From assembly GCF_027244095.1 (NCBI RefSeq), contig NC_069670.1:13473320-13537319 (forward strand): a stretch of DNA of 64,000 bases, in the 5' to 3' direction. The stretch is from Hemicordylus capensis (taxonomy: Eukaryota; Chordata; Lepidosauria; Squamata; Cordylidae). Of this stretch, positions 29,481-51,720 are shown piece after piece. Within the stretch, counting starts at the first letter, position 1; the number at the start of each line of letters is the position of its first letter. The notes under the pieces were generated by a model that made no database searches, was not told the DNA's origin, and worked only from the letters and a program-made list of their open reading frames with translations. Position numbers and translations under genes: made by a program.

Positions 29481-32370
29481 CTTTGCAGTGCAGCAAGGAG
29501 AGGATTTGCTGAATGCATGACATACATTATCCTGTTCTTCAAAAAGGTGTCGATTCCTGGTGACTCCAGGCTAATCCTAGAGGGTCAGCAAACCTTGTCA
29601 GTTGTTGAGTGATGACAGTGGGGGGCATAGCTATTGTCCTCAAGCCCGACTTCCCTGGGCCCATCTGGCTGGTCATTGGTTGTTGGATGTACGAGGCGTT
29701 AGATCTGACTGAGCAGCCGGGCATTGCTGCTAACAGGGGATTAGAAACATCTAGTGCCGGCAATGCACCATGATGCCCACGAATGGAACCTCCATGTCCA
29801 GGAGCAGTCTACCCGCAAATACAAGTTGCGTGTGGTTGGTTTCTGCAGGACACACAGGGTGTTGCACCCATAGGACTCTTCCTCTTGCCTTCTCACGCCT
29901 TCCAGCAGAGCCATTTACACACCGTTTTTGAAACTCAAAGGCAAATAAGACACAGGCACAAGCCACGTGGGAAAACAAATTCTCATTTTAAATAATGGTT
30001 ATTAAAAAACAACAACAACCAAGGCATGAACACCAAAGGAGGAAGTTTAAGTTAAGTGCTAGTTACAGGGGGCGGTTGAGAAAATCAACCCGATCCTTAA
30101 CGCTGGCAAAGGCTGGTTGCTGTGTGCAGGCATCAGTCTTCCGAGGTAGGCTTGCCCGCCCTTCACAGTGCCAGCTACTATAGCGTTGCCATCTGGCCAG
30201 GGAAGAAACCTAGCCGAGCCTGCTCCTATGCCCGACAGCTCTGTCAGCAAAAACCATGCTTTTGACGGCACGGAAATAAACACAAGCACCAAGCTGGATG
30301 TCAAAGGTGCAGCTACAAGGGCTACTTGCAACCCTGGCAGCCCTAGAAGCAAGATCTGGCATCCTGCCAGAATGGCACCGCTTGGCAGATCGGCACAGCC
30401 ATATGCTGCACACACACCCCTCCATATAAAAATGGCCGGTTGTGGGGCAGGTTCAGTGCATTTCCCACAGTGCGTGGGGTGGGCTCCCTGCTGGCAGGAG
30501 GGGATCCGTTGTGGGGTGCCACCACAAAAATACCTGTGCCCTTACTAATGTGCTTCAGCACCCACCCGGCATCTAGACTAGGTGCCCTGGAACTGTGCAC
30601 CCACATTTATACCGTGGCTCCTGAGGATGCCCCAGATGGACAGAAAGGTGCAATAACCCAGGAATCCACAAGAGGGCGCTGGGATTTCACAGCAAAGGAC
30701 TGAACCAAGGCCGCTTTACCTTTCCCCCACCTTGCAGGGCTGTTGCACTTTTTAAAAGAGCCGGGCACAGATGCAGCAGGGGCCAGATTCCTTCTCCTCT
30801 GGCATCCTCACAAGGAGCAGACCCAGAGGTCTGTGCTTCCCTAGCTGAATTTCTGGTTTAAAAGGAAAGGCAGCCAGGCAGCCACTCGAGATGGCATTTT
30901 CTGGCTTCACGATAAGCAGGGAGAACTGGTCTTGTGGCAGGAAGCATGAATGGCCCCCTTTGCTAAGCAGGGTCTACCCTGGTTTGCATTTGAATGGGAG
31001 ACCACACACGTGAGCACTGTGAGATATTCCCCATAGGAGATGGAGCCGCTCTGGGAAGTGCACCTGCCGGCTTGCATGAGGAAGTTCCCAAGTTCCCTCT
31101 CTGATATCTCCAGATAGAGCTGAGAGAGACTCCCGCCTGCAGCCTTAGAGAAGCCGCTGCCAGTCTGGGTAGACAATACTGAGCTAGATGGTCTGACTCA
31201 GTAGAAGGCAGCTTCCTATGTTCCTAATAAGTAGAAATTCAACAGAAACACAGCCCCTTCACCTCATTTTCATGCCGAGGGGGATAAAAAGCTGCACATG
31301 CTGGATTTGTGCCTGTCAAGCAAGTGTCAACAGACAGAGAGAGAAGGTGGCCCTGAGACCAGCCAGTGCACCTAATTTGGGCATAGCTACAGAATCCCCT
31401 CTGCTCATCTCTCCGTTTCTGCAACATGTATACATTATGCAAATTAGCAGAATCTCTCTTCCTTTGCATCACTGATTCGGCCATCTCTCACCTGCCGCAT
31501 TTTGCATAATCTATCCCAGTTCCGCCAATCACGGTGAGAGGCACGGAATGAAACCCAGCTTCTAATCCTTGAGAGTTCCGCAGGGGTTGCCTAGACGCTT
31601 TAAACCTTCTCTCTGCAACCTGAAGGACTAGAAACTTGCTTCTTTTTTTAAAAATAAAGAGTTTCCCCAGAATCTAAATTCTACACCTGAATTCCACAAC
31701 TGGCACTTCCCCCGCACTTTTAAAAAAGTATCTACACATTACTCCGGCCAAGTGGAAGAGCTGACCAACAAACAGCTGTACGCGGGCTAGATCTGGCTCC
31801 AAGCGGACGACCTGCAAACAGCAACTGCCCAAAGGGTGGGGTGGGGTTCTGTGGTCTTGTTTTTGGCATTTTCCATTATTTGGCTTTTGATGGACATTTA
31901 AAGCATAAGGACAGATCTCCACCGGTTGCTTCGGAGGAGCGTTTCGGAGCGCTGGGGTCGGCCGCGGCATCCACCAGCAGTTCTCAACGTCTTGGGCCAG
32001 CCGCCGTGGAGATCCTTGCCGCTTCGGAGTGACGCCGCTGGCAGTGGAAGGAAGAGGCAGTCGGGACGGGTGGCTTGACAGCCAGAGGGGGAAGAGGCCT
32101 CCTTGCTGATCAGCCGGCCCCACTGCTGCTCTTCCAATGGGGCATGTCTCTGGATCCTGAAAGGTCTGGGGAGGAATCTACCGTCTGGGGCCCTCTTAGG
32201 GCCGTGGGAAATTGTCGCTGCCGACTCGCCCTTCACAAGCCTGGGGTGGTGGTGGGGAGTTTCTCAGGCTCTGACCCTCAGAGTCTCTTTCCCAACGCGG
32301 GAAGCCCCCTCCCGGCCCCGAACTCGCTATTCGGTAAGAACCAGCGTCTTCCTCGAGAGAGAGAGCTGGG
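29481..32370. other. Region between the tandem array and the SMAD4-like gene
   Basis: No gene was recognised. It contains unclassified repeat-like sequence, a CTCF-like string CCACAAGAGGGCGC near 30666, a composite 5S/tRNA SINE (30905-31225) and, toward the right end, the presumed 3' UTR of the SMAD4-like gene. No canonical AATAAA was placed with confidence for that gene. Confidence 0.5.
30905..31225 (+). mobile_element. Composite 5S/tRNA SINE
   Basis: A 5S-like head ('tgctaagcagggtctaccct', 'tgaatgggagaccac') is followed by a tRNA-like segment (about 31035-31105) and a body 'gctgccagtctgggtagaca', ending 'gcagcttcctatgttcc'. Confidence 0.8.
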
Positions 32371-42622
<10,252 letters not shown>

Positions 42623-42689
42623 GACGAGGTTCCCTGTCGGGGGGAGAAAGCCAAACACGCCACCATCAGCCCCCAGTACTCCATACTTA

Positions 42690-42848
42690 GGTTTCTCCTC
42701 ACAACAACCCTGTGAAGTAGGCTAGGCTGAGAGAGAAGGGACGGGCCCAGAGTCACCCAGCAAGTCTCCTGGCTGGATGGGGGATTTGAACTCGGGTCTC
42801 CCCGGTCCTAGTCCAGCACTCTAACCACTACACCACGCCGGCTCTCAG
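42690..42848 (-). mobile_element. tRNA-derived SINE, second family
   Basis: Reverse copy: 'cacaacaaccctgtgaagta', 'agagtcacccagcaagtctc' and 'ctctaaccactacaccacgc'. It lies just upstream of the first coding exon of the SMAD4-like gene. Confidence 0.82.
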
Positions 42849-43649
42849 TTGACTGACCGCGTCCCGACAACGTTCTCAAAGCGGTTTACACAGGAAAACG
42901 ATCAAGTCGCTTCACGCCTGGGACAAGAAACTAGGCCTCGTTGTTTTGGATAATGGCCCCTCTGTATCCATCAGACGTGTGAAGTGGGAACGTTTGCATG
43001 AATGCATCCCAAGGCATAGCTAAAGATTTTATTTTATTTAAAGATTTTGTTTTATTTTATTTAAAGATCCCCGCGTCATGGTCTGCCCGGTTGTCCTAGG
43101 TACTTCCAGTGAAGGGCATGATGGGAAAGCACCCTACCTGTGCTATGGGGTGGCTGAGTTGGGCCTCTGGCCAGCATGCACAAAAGAAGCCTCCAGTGCG
43201 ATTAATTGGTTTTCACACAGAAGCTGCAGAGAGGAGCCTCTGAGTTCAGGGGCAGTCTACCTGTGAACTCCAGTTGCAGGTAGGCATAGCCTAGGGTGCA
43301 ATTAATCAATCTGAGGTGGAATTGAGCTGGGAGATGGAGCCTCCAGGCTCAGGCACAGTCTAGCTTTGAATTCCAGTTGTGGGTAGCTGTGGCGGTGACA
43401 GGACACTGCACCTTTGTCAGGAGGGCCCCCGTGGTTAATAGCTATGATGGGCTATAGGGAGTGGCCTTCCGTGGTACACCCAGGCCCTCTCTCTCGTGTG
43501 GGGAGGGAGAGCAGTCAGGGAAAGAGGAATAGCGGATGGAGGCTGGTGGATTCTCTGATCTCTATACTGATTTCTTTTAAAAATTTCCATCCCGTGGACG
43601 CCCAAGGCCGGGTGCAACCGGAGCTTAGAATCTACGTCCCAGAGAAGAA

Positions 43650-44280
43650 GAAGAAGAGAGTCACTGCTTGGAGTTAAAGGGAGGTCCAAGAGCGTCGGGA
43701 CGTCCCAGAGATTTTCTAGACCCTTTAAGTTCCGGGGAGGCAGTTTTTGAAAAACGACCTAGGGGCCCCGCAGGGACGGAAGAAAGGGCTCGCGGCTACC
43801 TCTGGGGAGGAAGCAGAGCCTTGAGACAGGGCGGCTGGGGGACTTGGGCCATTTGGGCAGAAAAGCCCCTGAGTTTGGGGGAAGAGAGAGGGCACCTAGC
43901 AGAGCGGGACGGGGGGGGCGGCGGGAGCAGCACACGAGGGGAGGGGGAGTGAAAGCCCACCCTGAGACCTCCGGGGGGGGGGTCTGCGGGGAAAGACTGC
44001 AGAAAGGCGCCCGGCAGGTCCAAAAATCCAGCTCGACACTCACGTGGGTCAGGGCAGGGCACGGCGGTGGGGCACGCATCTCCTGCCGCGGAAGGCAACG
44101 GGGCGCACTTTGGGGGTTGCGCGGGAGCCAGAGGCAGGGAGGGCTTCCTCTCCCCCTCCTTGTGCAATCGGAGCGAGAGACGGGAGGACCAGGCGGCCGC
44201 CGGCGGCCGCGCAGACTAAACACAGCCAAGCCAGACAATCGGCTGCCTGCTAGTTATGCTGTCAACCGCATCGCCTGAGG
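43650..44280 (-). promoter_or_regulatory. Candidate CpG-rich promoter / non-coding first exon of the SMAD4-like gene
   Basis: A GC- and CpG-rich block lies 1.0-1.7 kb upstream of the first coding exon, which itself begins with a splice acceptor (cgacag/GGAACC at 42633). A donor-like CAC/gtgagtg on the minus strand near 44035 could end a non-coding exon. SMAD4 genes use an untranslated first exon in a CpG island, so this is the likely promoter, but it is not proven. Confidence 0.45.
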
Positions 44281-44964
44281 GAGAGCGAGGGAAGGAAAGA
44301 ACCGCTCTGGGTGAGAAGCAGAGGCTGCCTCTGTGGCAAGGGACGAAGCCGGTTTCCCTCCGTCTCTTTTCCTTTGGCAGCAATCTGGGACTTTTTAAAC
44401 AGCAGCCGGCAGAAATTCAACAGGTGTGCCCCCCACACTACCAGTCAGATTTCTACCTGCCGTGCCATGCCATTCGAGGCCCAGGAAGCTCTGTCAGGAA
44501 CGGGGCGGGGGGAGCGGCCACAGAGGGGGAAAGCAGCAAACAATAGGACTCTGCATTGCTGTACTTCCAGGCCGTGAGTGGGCGAAGAACCACGCCGGTT
44601 GAAATTCGGCCTGCCAGAGTTACAGTCTGGAAGATGCAACCCTTAATCGTGTCACACAGCCCTGAGAAGCAACTCTTCTCTTCTGTGCAAGCTGCTTGGG
44701 GAACTTTTCTCTTGCAAAGAGGTCTCTAAATCATATTTCCACATTTGCAAAACATGAGCTGGGACATATAGAATGAATAGATAAATCAAAGCCCCGCGAG
44801 CTCAAAATATGCATCCACTGAGGAGCTGCGTCTTTGCATGCTCAGGGCTATCCTTATAGCTAGATATGTATATATACAGACATATATATACACACATATC
44901 TAGCCACACACACGCTCTATTTTCGGTCACATGTAAACTAAAACCTAGGCAAGAGAAGTAGAGA

Positions 44965-45100
44965 TTAGGATTCCCTGTAAGAGGCATTCCCAGATGCTGT
45001 TGACTGCAACTCCCATAATCCCCAGCCAAAGGCCACTGCAGCTGGGGATGCTGGGAGCTGTAGTCAACAACATCTGGGGATCCCTCTTATAGGGAACACA
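44965..45100. repeat. Palindromic foldback element, long-arm copy
   Basis: Two arms of about 55-60 bp ('ttccctgtaagaggcattcc' to 'aactcccataatccccagc', and 'gctggggatgctgggagctg' to 'ggatccctcttataggga') are inverted around a short loop 'caaaggccactgca'. Related copies: 1300-1395, 5925-6005, 11168-11240, 15355-15440, 15945-16080, 16840-16960, 29275-29405, 38545-38650, 57115-57250, 60165-60295. Confidence 0.8.
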
Positions 45101-45137
45101 GACGGGGAGTCCGGGGCCTAGTGCACACAACCATCTG

Positions 45138-45285
45138 AACCTAGGTTTAATGTGGGTTCCTGACATGAGCGTGGTTGTGTGCACCCACACAAAGATGGTT
45201 TATGGCCCAAGATGAATCTGGGTTTCCCACCTTGGCGTGGATACACACAATCACACTAATGTTGATAACCCACGTTAAACCTAGA
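45138..45285. repeat. Short element bounded by inverted repeats
   Basis: 'aacctaggtttaatgtgggt' (45138) and 'aacccacgttaaacctag' (45267) are inverted relative to each other, about 110 bp apart. Confidence 0.5.
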
Positions 45286-46409
45286 TTCGGAACTCATACC
45301 CAGCAGTGTAATGGGAATGGAGTAGAGTGGTGAAGATCTGGGAAGAAACTGGGGGAAATTTCCCCCAGAAAATAATGGGAAAACCCTGTGTCCCCCACCC
45401 CCATTTTCCCACCATTTGTTTCCGGGCATCCACATCTCTAGGTCGTGGTGATGGGGAAGCCCCTCTCATCCAGCTCCTGTCTCACAGATGATCACTCCCC
45501 CTTTCTTCTGGCTAGGTTATGGCTAGCACATGATCAAAAATCAGGAGGGCGGGACACTTCTCATACCCAGTGAGCAACCGTGTGAACGTTTCTGGAATCA
45601 AGGATTCGAACTCAGGTCTTCCCGCCTGCCACTCTAGCTGCTGCCCCACAATGGCCCCTCTTGGCACTCTGTCTCCGCTGGGGTGGGTGGGCAGTTTCCA
45701 GCCCCGCCAGCAACTCACATTCGGAGGCGGTTTTCTCAGCAAGCCAATTGATCCGATGACCACGATCCAGTCCCTCTCAAAATAAATCTTTTTGGGTGTC
45801 AAATGGGTAAGAGCTTCCAAGCTCAATTCCGAAAAATAAGCGCCTTTCACCAGTCAGGAGTCTGGGGTGGGTGGGGGACCTTTCGTCCATGCCCCAAAAC
45901 CCTTTGGAAGGAAATACTTATAATAAAAGTCAGAGTCTGCGTGAGACAGCCTGAGGAGAGGCAAATAGGGCAGAATGGGGGCATGTGGGAGGACGCGGAA
46001 CCAGCCCTTGCTACGCTCCCGTGGCTGTGTTACATGAGCCTCCATCTGGCCCGGCCCATCTCTGAGTCACCAGGCACTGGGAAAATCCTTGGAGGTTCGG
46101 CAGACACAACAAAAACTTTCTTGCAGTCTTGGGACACTCCAGGCTGCAAGCACGGGCCTCCCTACACAATGCCCCTCGCCCAAACAGTATATATTTTTAA
46201 AGTCCTCGGTTCTCAAAAACATAGGAAAGGATATGAGATCGCATGCCTTAGCAGTTCCATTGCAATGTTGCTTTCCACCACCCCCCCAGCTCTCGTACAC
46301 TTAAAAAAAAAGTTTCTAGTCCTTCTAGAGGCTCTCTGATGTATATGCACAACGTCTAGGGACATCTTCTAAGTCAACAATATTAATTTATATAGTTTCT
46401 AGGTAGCCA

Positions 46410-46672
46410 CCTAATTGTGCAGCGGGCCAATAACTTGCCTAGGGAGTAAGAGGTTGCTGGTTTGAATCCCCGCTGGTATGTTTCCCCAGGCTATGGGAAA
46501 CACTTATATCCGGCAGCAGCGATATAGGAAGATGCTGAAAGGCATCATCTCATACTGCACGGGAGGAGGCAATGGTAAACCCCTCCTGTATGCTACCAAA
46601 GACAACCACAAGGCTCTGTGGTAGCCAGGAGTCGACACCGATTCAACGGCACAACTTTACTTTACTTTAAAG
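46410..46672 (+). mobile_element. Sauria-type SINE
   Basis: A tRNA-derived head ('gggagtaagaggttgctggt', 'ttgaatccccgctgg', a B-box-like element) is followed by a central domain ('aagatgctgaaaggcatcat', 'ggcaatggtaaacccctcct'). The 3' tail 'ccaggagtcgacaccgattc' resembles the Bov-B LINE end, closing with (ttac/tttac)n. Near full length. This family is characteristic of squamates. Confidence 0.82.
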
Positions 46673-47172
46673 TTTCTAGTCCTCCTGAGTGCTGAAATGG
46701 CAATATCTAGGGAAATCTCAGAAGCCAAACATATATATTTTAACACATTTTCCCCCTGAAAATTTTAGCTGTGGTCTCATTCATGGATTTTATTTTATTT
46801 TTTTTTTAACACACTGAGTTTGCATGACGTGTCAGTTGCTTTGGAGGTCTTCAGCTGAGAGGCAGCTCATAAATATTTTAAAGAAACACATAAATAAAAT
46901 TATGCATTTATTTGGATCGTGGGTAGGGCGTTTATCCATGCTTTCTGTCCACCAACTCTTAATGCACAGGAGGTAACAGTAACAAATGATCTCACAAAGG
47001 AGTCTGTCTATAGCAGCTGTTCTGCCTAGTGCTAAAATGTATGGATTGTTTTAGGAATTACACACACACCCAAAAGAAGGCTGAAGGCAGCGGACAAGAT
47101 AAGATAAGAGACAACAATAAATCAGACAATAAGATAAAATCCCAAAGCCAACTGCTTCAAAGGCAGCAGGAA

Positions 47173-47226
47173 TACACACACACACACACACACACACAGA
47201 CACACAGACACACACACACACACACC
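47173..47226. repeat. (CA)n microsatellite
   Basis: Long CA tract interrupted by two GA units, in the SMAD4-like/MROH-like intergenic region. Confidence 0.9.
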
Positions 47227-47814
47227 ATATTTACCCAAATTGAAGACAACCCTGGAAAACTTGGGAAAACCCTAGTCTTGGATTCAGGTAAATACAGTAT
47301 GTTTGCTGATCCCACAGCCCCAGACGTAAACTGAGGGTAACCACATTGGTGGGAAACACAGCCTGTCCTCACCATCCTTTTCCTCTCATCATTGTACTGG
47401 TATTTTGTGCTAGATCTGACCACCAACTCGTCCCACACACAAATACAAATCACAACAAATATTTGTACACCGCTTGTCAACCAAAGTTCCCAAAGCGGTT
47501 TACAGAGATATAAACATGTCAATAAAATGGCCCCCTGTAAAAAAAGAAACATAAGAGAGACACCAGCAACAGCCACTGGAGGGATGCTGTGCTGGGGACA
47601 GATAGGGCCAGTTGCTCTCCCCCTGCTAAATACAGTAGAATCACCACTTTAACAAGGTGCCTCTTTGCCCACTTGGCACATCCCAACCATTCTGCGTTTA
47701 AAAATTAAATCAACTGACATTACCAGGAAGGCAAGAATTGAACAGCTCTTGCCTACTGCTGGTCTCTAGCGGCTGGTAGCCAGAGATAGATTGCTCTTGG
47801 GCCAGAGGCTCTAT

Positions 47815-48010
47815 TCAGCTATGCTGGACGGCGGCAAACAGCCGTTGATTGACCTTTCCTTCCCCATCCCAAATATTTGTCTAATATCCCCCTTTTAAAG
47901 CTACCTGAGTTGGTAGCCATCGCTAGATCTTGTGGCAGAGAGTTCCAGTAACCCTGTGTTGTCCGGAGGAGAGGCTTCTTTTTTCCTTCTGTCATGAAAT
48001 CTGTCAATCG
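47815..48010 (-). mobile_element. CR1-type LINE ORF2 C-terminal fragment
   Basis: The minus strand encodes GYWNSLPQDLA and GSFKRGILDKY, the C-terminal CR1 ORF2 pattern. Short and diverged. Confidence 0.65.
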
Positions 48011-48569
48011 ATTTTCACCGGCTCATCCTGACAGATGGGAGAGGGGATCAGTTGAGGGGGCGCAAAAGGTGAGCTTGGCGACAGTCTGAAAATGTGCGGG
48101 TTTTCTGCTTTTTGTTTTCTGGAGGGGGCGGGAGGCGTTATTCAGCGCCAGATCTCTGTGGGTGGGGGGGTAGATCTAGGAAATCTGATTGCTCCTAACA
48201 GTGGAGGGAGGGAAGAGAAGAAGTTTAAAAAATAATAACAGTGCCTTTGCATTTGAGCTGGCTACTCACCCTCATGGAGGCGCTGGTGCTCCTTCCTGAT
48301 CCAACCCCCCCACGTTTCGCTGCTCCACCTTCGCTTTGCAACTTGTTTGCTACAATCATAACAAAAGGAGCAGCCTCTTGGAGCACGTGAGAGCTCACAG
48401 GGTCGGCAGCCAATAGGAAGCGCCGGCACAACCCCCCCACTCAAGATTCCGGCCAGTAGGAGTGCCGAGCCCACCCAAGCCCGGAATGTGGGGCGTGGCT
48501 TGTCTGCACAATTCAGCCAAGGGGGGGGGACAAGCTCCTCTTTGGCCTGGACCACTTTTGTCGGCGGGG

Positions 48570-48850
48570 GTGTACGTGGAAGGTCCCATGTCGGGGATGC
48601 ACCCCTCTGCCTGCAGAAGTCCCTGCTCGTAGAAAGCGAGCTGGTTAGGGAAACTAAGCCCAAGTCCCTGCGTGGTTGCCACCCAAATCCCCAGAGCCAT
48701 TTGGGTGACTACCATGGGGAGCAACCGCAGGGGAGAAGGGGGCAGCTGCCCCCAACTCCTGCTTGGGGGAGTCCCCAGAGGCATCTGGTGGGTCCCTGCA
48801 AGATGCCTGGCCCTGCTGATCAAATCCAGCGGGGCTCTTTCCAGTGCTCG
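48570..48850 (+). mobile_element. Diverged CR1-type LINE 3' UTR fragment
   Basis: Recognisable blocks are 'aactcctgcttgggggagtc', 'agaggcatctggtgggtcc' and 'ccctgctgatcaaatccagc'. Considerably diverged. Confidence 0.5.
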
Positions 48851-49109
48851 GGAGGGTGCTGAGTTTCCTTGCATTGTGACATCACCCCCCAACTGCCAGC
48901 CGTTCAGAGAGCGGTGGCCGGCCCGCGAGTGGCCCGCGGAGCTAGCCCGGAGCTCCTTCTGAGAGAGCGTGGCAGCGTTTCTCTTCTGTGATTCCCACCT
49001 GGGTCCCCAAATATATTGCAAGATGTAAGTAGGATTCCTTAACGCCTTCTACCTTTCAGAACACAAGATCAGGCCCAAGGCCCATCCCGCCGTCCAGCAT
49101 CCTGTGGGG

Positions 49110-49235
49110 CATTGTCCGGCTGGAAAAGGGGCCGAAGAGGGCGGCCAAGATGATCAGGGGCCTGGAGCACCTTCCTTATGAGGCAAGGCCACAATATCTG
49201 CGGCTTCCGTTCAGGGGGGGAAAAGGTGACTTGTG
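49110..49235 (+). mobile_element. CR1-type LINE fragment
   Basis: 'gcggccaagatgatcagggg', 'cctggagcaccttccttatg' and 'aggcaaggccacaatatc' are a typical internal 3' region of amniote CR1. Confidence 0.7.
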
Positions 49236-49455
49236 GGACGACGTGATAGGAGTCTCTCTCAGCCCCCTCTTGGAGATGCTGCCAGGGAGGGAACTTGAAG
49301 CTATCTGCTCTTCCCAGAGCGGCTCCATCCCCCTGAGGGGAATCTCTTCCAGTGCTCACACATCAAGTCTCCCATTCATATACAACCAGGGTGGACCCTG
49401 CTTAGCCAAGGGGACATGTCATGCTTGCTGCCACAAGTTCAGCTCTCCTCCTTAG
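49225..49455 (-). mobile_element. Composite 5S/tRNA SINE, truncated
   Basis: The plus strand carries 'gatgctgccagggagggaac' (tRNA-like part) followed by 'gtggaccctgcttagccaag' (5S-like part). Confidence 0.72.
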
Positions 49456-49467
49456 AAGTGGGTAAAA

Positions 49468-50020
49468 TCCTGCATGGTGTGGAGAAAGTGGATCGGGATA
49501 AATTCTTCTCCCTCTCTCACTAGAACCAGGGGTCATCCCATGAAACCGAAGGCTGGGACATTTAAAGGCCCACAAAAGGAAGTTCACTCGGTGCGTGATT
49601 CGTCTATGGAATGCTCTGCCACAGGATGTGGTGATGGCTGAGACAAATGCGTGAAGGGCAGGTTTATTGATGGCTACTAGTCTGGATGGCTAATCCCAGT
49701 TGTAGGGGAGCAACGGCAGGAGAGGGGGCCGGGGGCCCTCTAATTTTTTTCCCTCCATTTGTGCACGAAATGAGTTTTGTTCTGGGCGGCCATATCAAGG
49801 CATTGTGTGCCCATGTACGTTCAGAGTGGGGCCTTCCTGATATGACCCGGAGCGGGATCTAAAATGAACGAAGCAGACATTAAAAACTCACGTGAGTGCG
49901 CGCACATGCGCATTCCTTAGAGGAGGGGGGGGCATGCCTTCTCCTGCTTTCCAGAGGCACCACTGTGGGAAAGGGGATGCTGGACTAAAGAGGCCTCGGG
50001 CCTGATCCAGCAGGGCTCCA
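49468..50020 (+). mobile_element. CR1-type LINE 3' end, rearranged
   Basis: Begins 'ggataaattcttctccctct', continues with 'ggtcatcccatgaaaccgaa' and 'atggctactagtctggatgg', and ends with 'ggcctgatccagcagggctc'. About 170 bp of unrelated sequence (49740-49920) interrupts it. Confidence 0.7.
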
Positions 50021-50134
50021 AAATCCAGAGGGAATAATTGAACAGCTCCTGAGAAATGGTGTTTAGTGGAGGGAGAATATTAGAGAGATCCTTTTAAAAA
50101 AGTGGCTGGGAACAATGTAAACATCCTGTCATAT

Positions 50135-50500
50135 AAGCCCAACAGCTGGTCTTGTGGAAGCAAGCCTGACTTGTCCTCTTAGCTAAGCAGGGTCTGCCCT
50201 GGTTGCATATGAAGGGGAGACTAGAAGTGTGAGCCCTGCAAGATATTCCCCTCAGGGGATGGAGCCGCTCTGGGAAGGGCAGAAAAAGGTGCCAAATTCC
50301 CTCCCTGGCTTCTCCAAGAAAGGGCTGAGAGAGATTCAGAAGGTTTAAAAGTTCCCTCCCTGGCTTCTCCAAGAAAGGGCTGAGAGAGATTCCTGCCTGC
50401 AACCTTGGAGAAGCTGCTGCCAGTCTGTGAAGACAATACTGAGCTAGATGGACCAAAGGTCTGCCTCAGTATATGGCAGCTTCCTATGTCCCTATGTTCC
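50135..50500 (+). mobile_element. Composite 5S/tRNA SINE with internal duplication
   Basis: 5S-like head, tRNA-like part and body are all present. A stretch of about 60 bp containing 'ttccctccctggcttctcca' occurs twice (near 50299 and 50354). Confidence 0.8.
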
Positions 50501-51534
50501 ACCTAGAGTCTCTATGGGATGCCACAGAGTTGCCACCACAGCATCCCACAATAAAATTTGTTCATATATTTAGAACAAGAATGCTGGTCACCCCTCCTTA
50601 TTCTTGGGGTTTCAATAATTGGGGGCCTGTTCTCTAGGGAAATCTAAATACTAAAGCTGAATATGAGAGTTACCATATATAGGTGTTGTTGTTTGAAGGC
50701 GCAGTTCAAAAGGCCTTCTGAGGCAGAATGTTTTTCTCAGGAGGCCCAGAGGCTTAGGCCCTATTGATAAGATTATATTTTAAGTGGCGGCCCCAAAGGT
50801 CTGATTTCATCACCACCCTGAAGGGATGTGAATCAGAGTTCTCCTGCTAGATTAAAATCCTTTCAGGATAGTGAAGAAATCAGATTTTGCCCTGTGAGAT
50901 TTGTGGGGGTTTCTGGGAAGACAGTTCTGGACACTGAGAGTAAAGCAGGTTTTTTTCCCCCACTGACCACAGTTATTTGTGTTGGGTGGTGTTTAACAAA
51001 AAGGAAAAACAATAAGGACAAAATCTGAAGTGAATTTGCTTTTTGGTGTGTTCTCATTTATGACCGTGTCCATCACAAGGAGCAATCAGACTCTCGCAGT
51101 TACTGAATCCACGAAATTCATTTAATAGCGTATTTTTGCAACCGAAAAAAAGTGTGACTTCATTTACTTGAAGGGGTTACAACATTTTTAGTGTCCGACA
51201 TGGGGAAGGGCTACCTTGTGATTTGAGGATTTACATGGCGATCCTTTTATTTGGTAGGCAATTTATAGAATAATTTTAATCAAAACAGAACTTTGAAAAC
51301 CTTGCACGTTGGATCCTGATCGCTCTGTTGGGTTGAGCGGCGTGTTGCCAACTGTGCCAGATACAGAATTAAATATATTATTTACTATGTTTTTTTAGAT
51401 TAAAAATAAATACATCTGTAGTACTAAAGTGGAGATAGTATCCTGAGAGACTGAAGTGGAGATAGTATCCTGAGAGACAGAATAGTGGAGGCCTGTAATA
51501 CTATTAATGTTAAGAAACATGGGCAGTAACTTCT

Positions 51535-51720
51535 ATCCTTCCCAAATTATGGGAAACACCTATATTGGGCAGCAGCAATATAAGAAGATGCTGAAAGGCA
51601 TCCTCTCCTACTGCGCAGGAGGAGGCAATGGTAAACCCCTCCTGTATTGCACCAAAGGAAACCACAGGGCTCTGTGGGTGCCAGGAGTCGAAATCAACTT
51701 GACAGCACACTTTAACTACT
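51535..51720 (+). mobile_element. Sauria-type SINE, 5'-truncated
   Basis: Shares 'aagatgctgaaaggcatcct', 'ggcaatggtaaacccctcct' and 'gccaggagtcgaaatcaact' with the 46.4-kb copy. Confidence 0.8.

Noticed and set aside
30950-31010. 5S rRNA gene
   Set aside because: Only a part of the 5S sequence is present, diverged and fused to a SINE body at many loci.
43759-44278. Overlapping frames of 120-160 codons upstream of the SMAD4-like gene
   Set aside because: CpG-rich promoter-like sequence that stays open in several frames on both strands, with no recognised domain.
48395-49021. 208-codon minus-strand open frame
   Set aside because: It overlaps a diverged CR1 fragment and GC-rich sequence; no domain, splice structure or homologue recognised.
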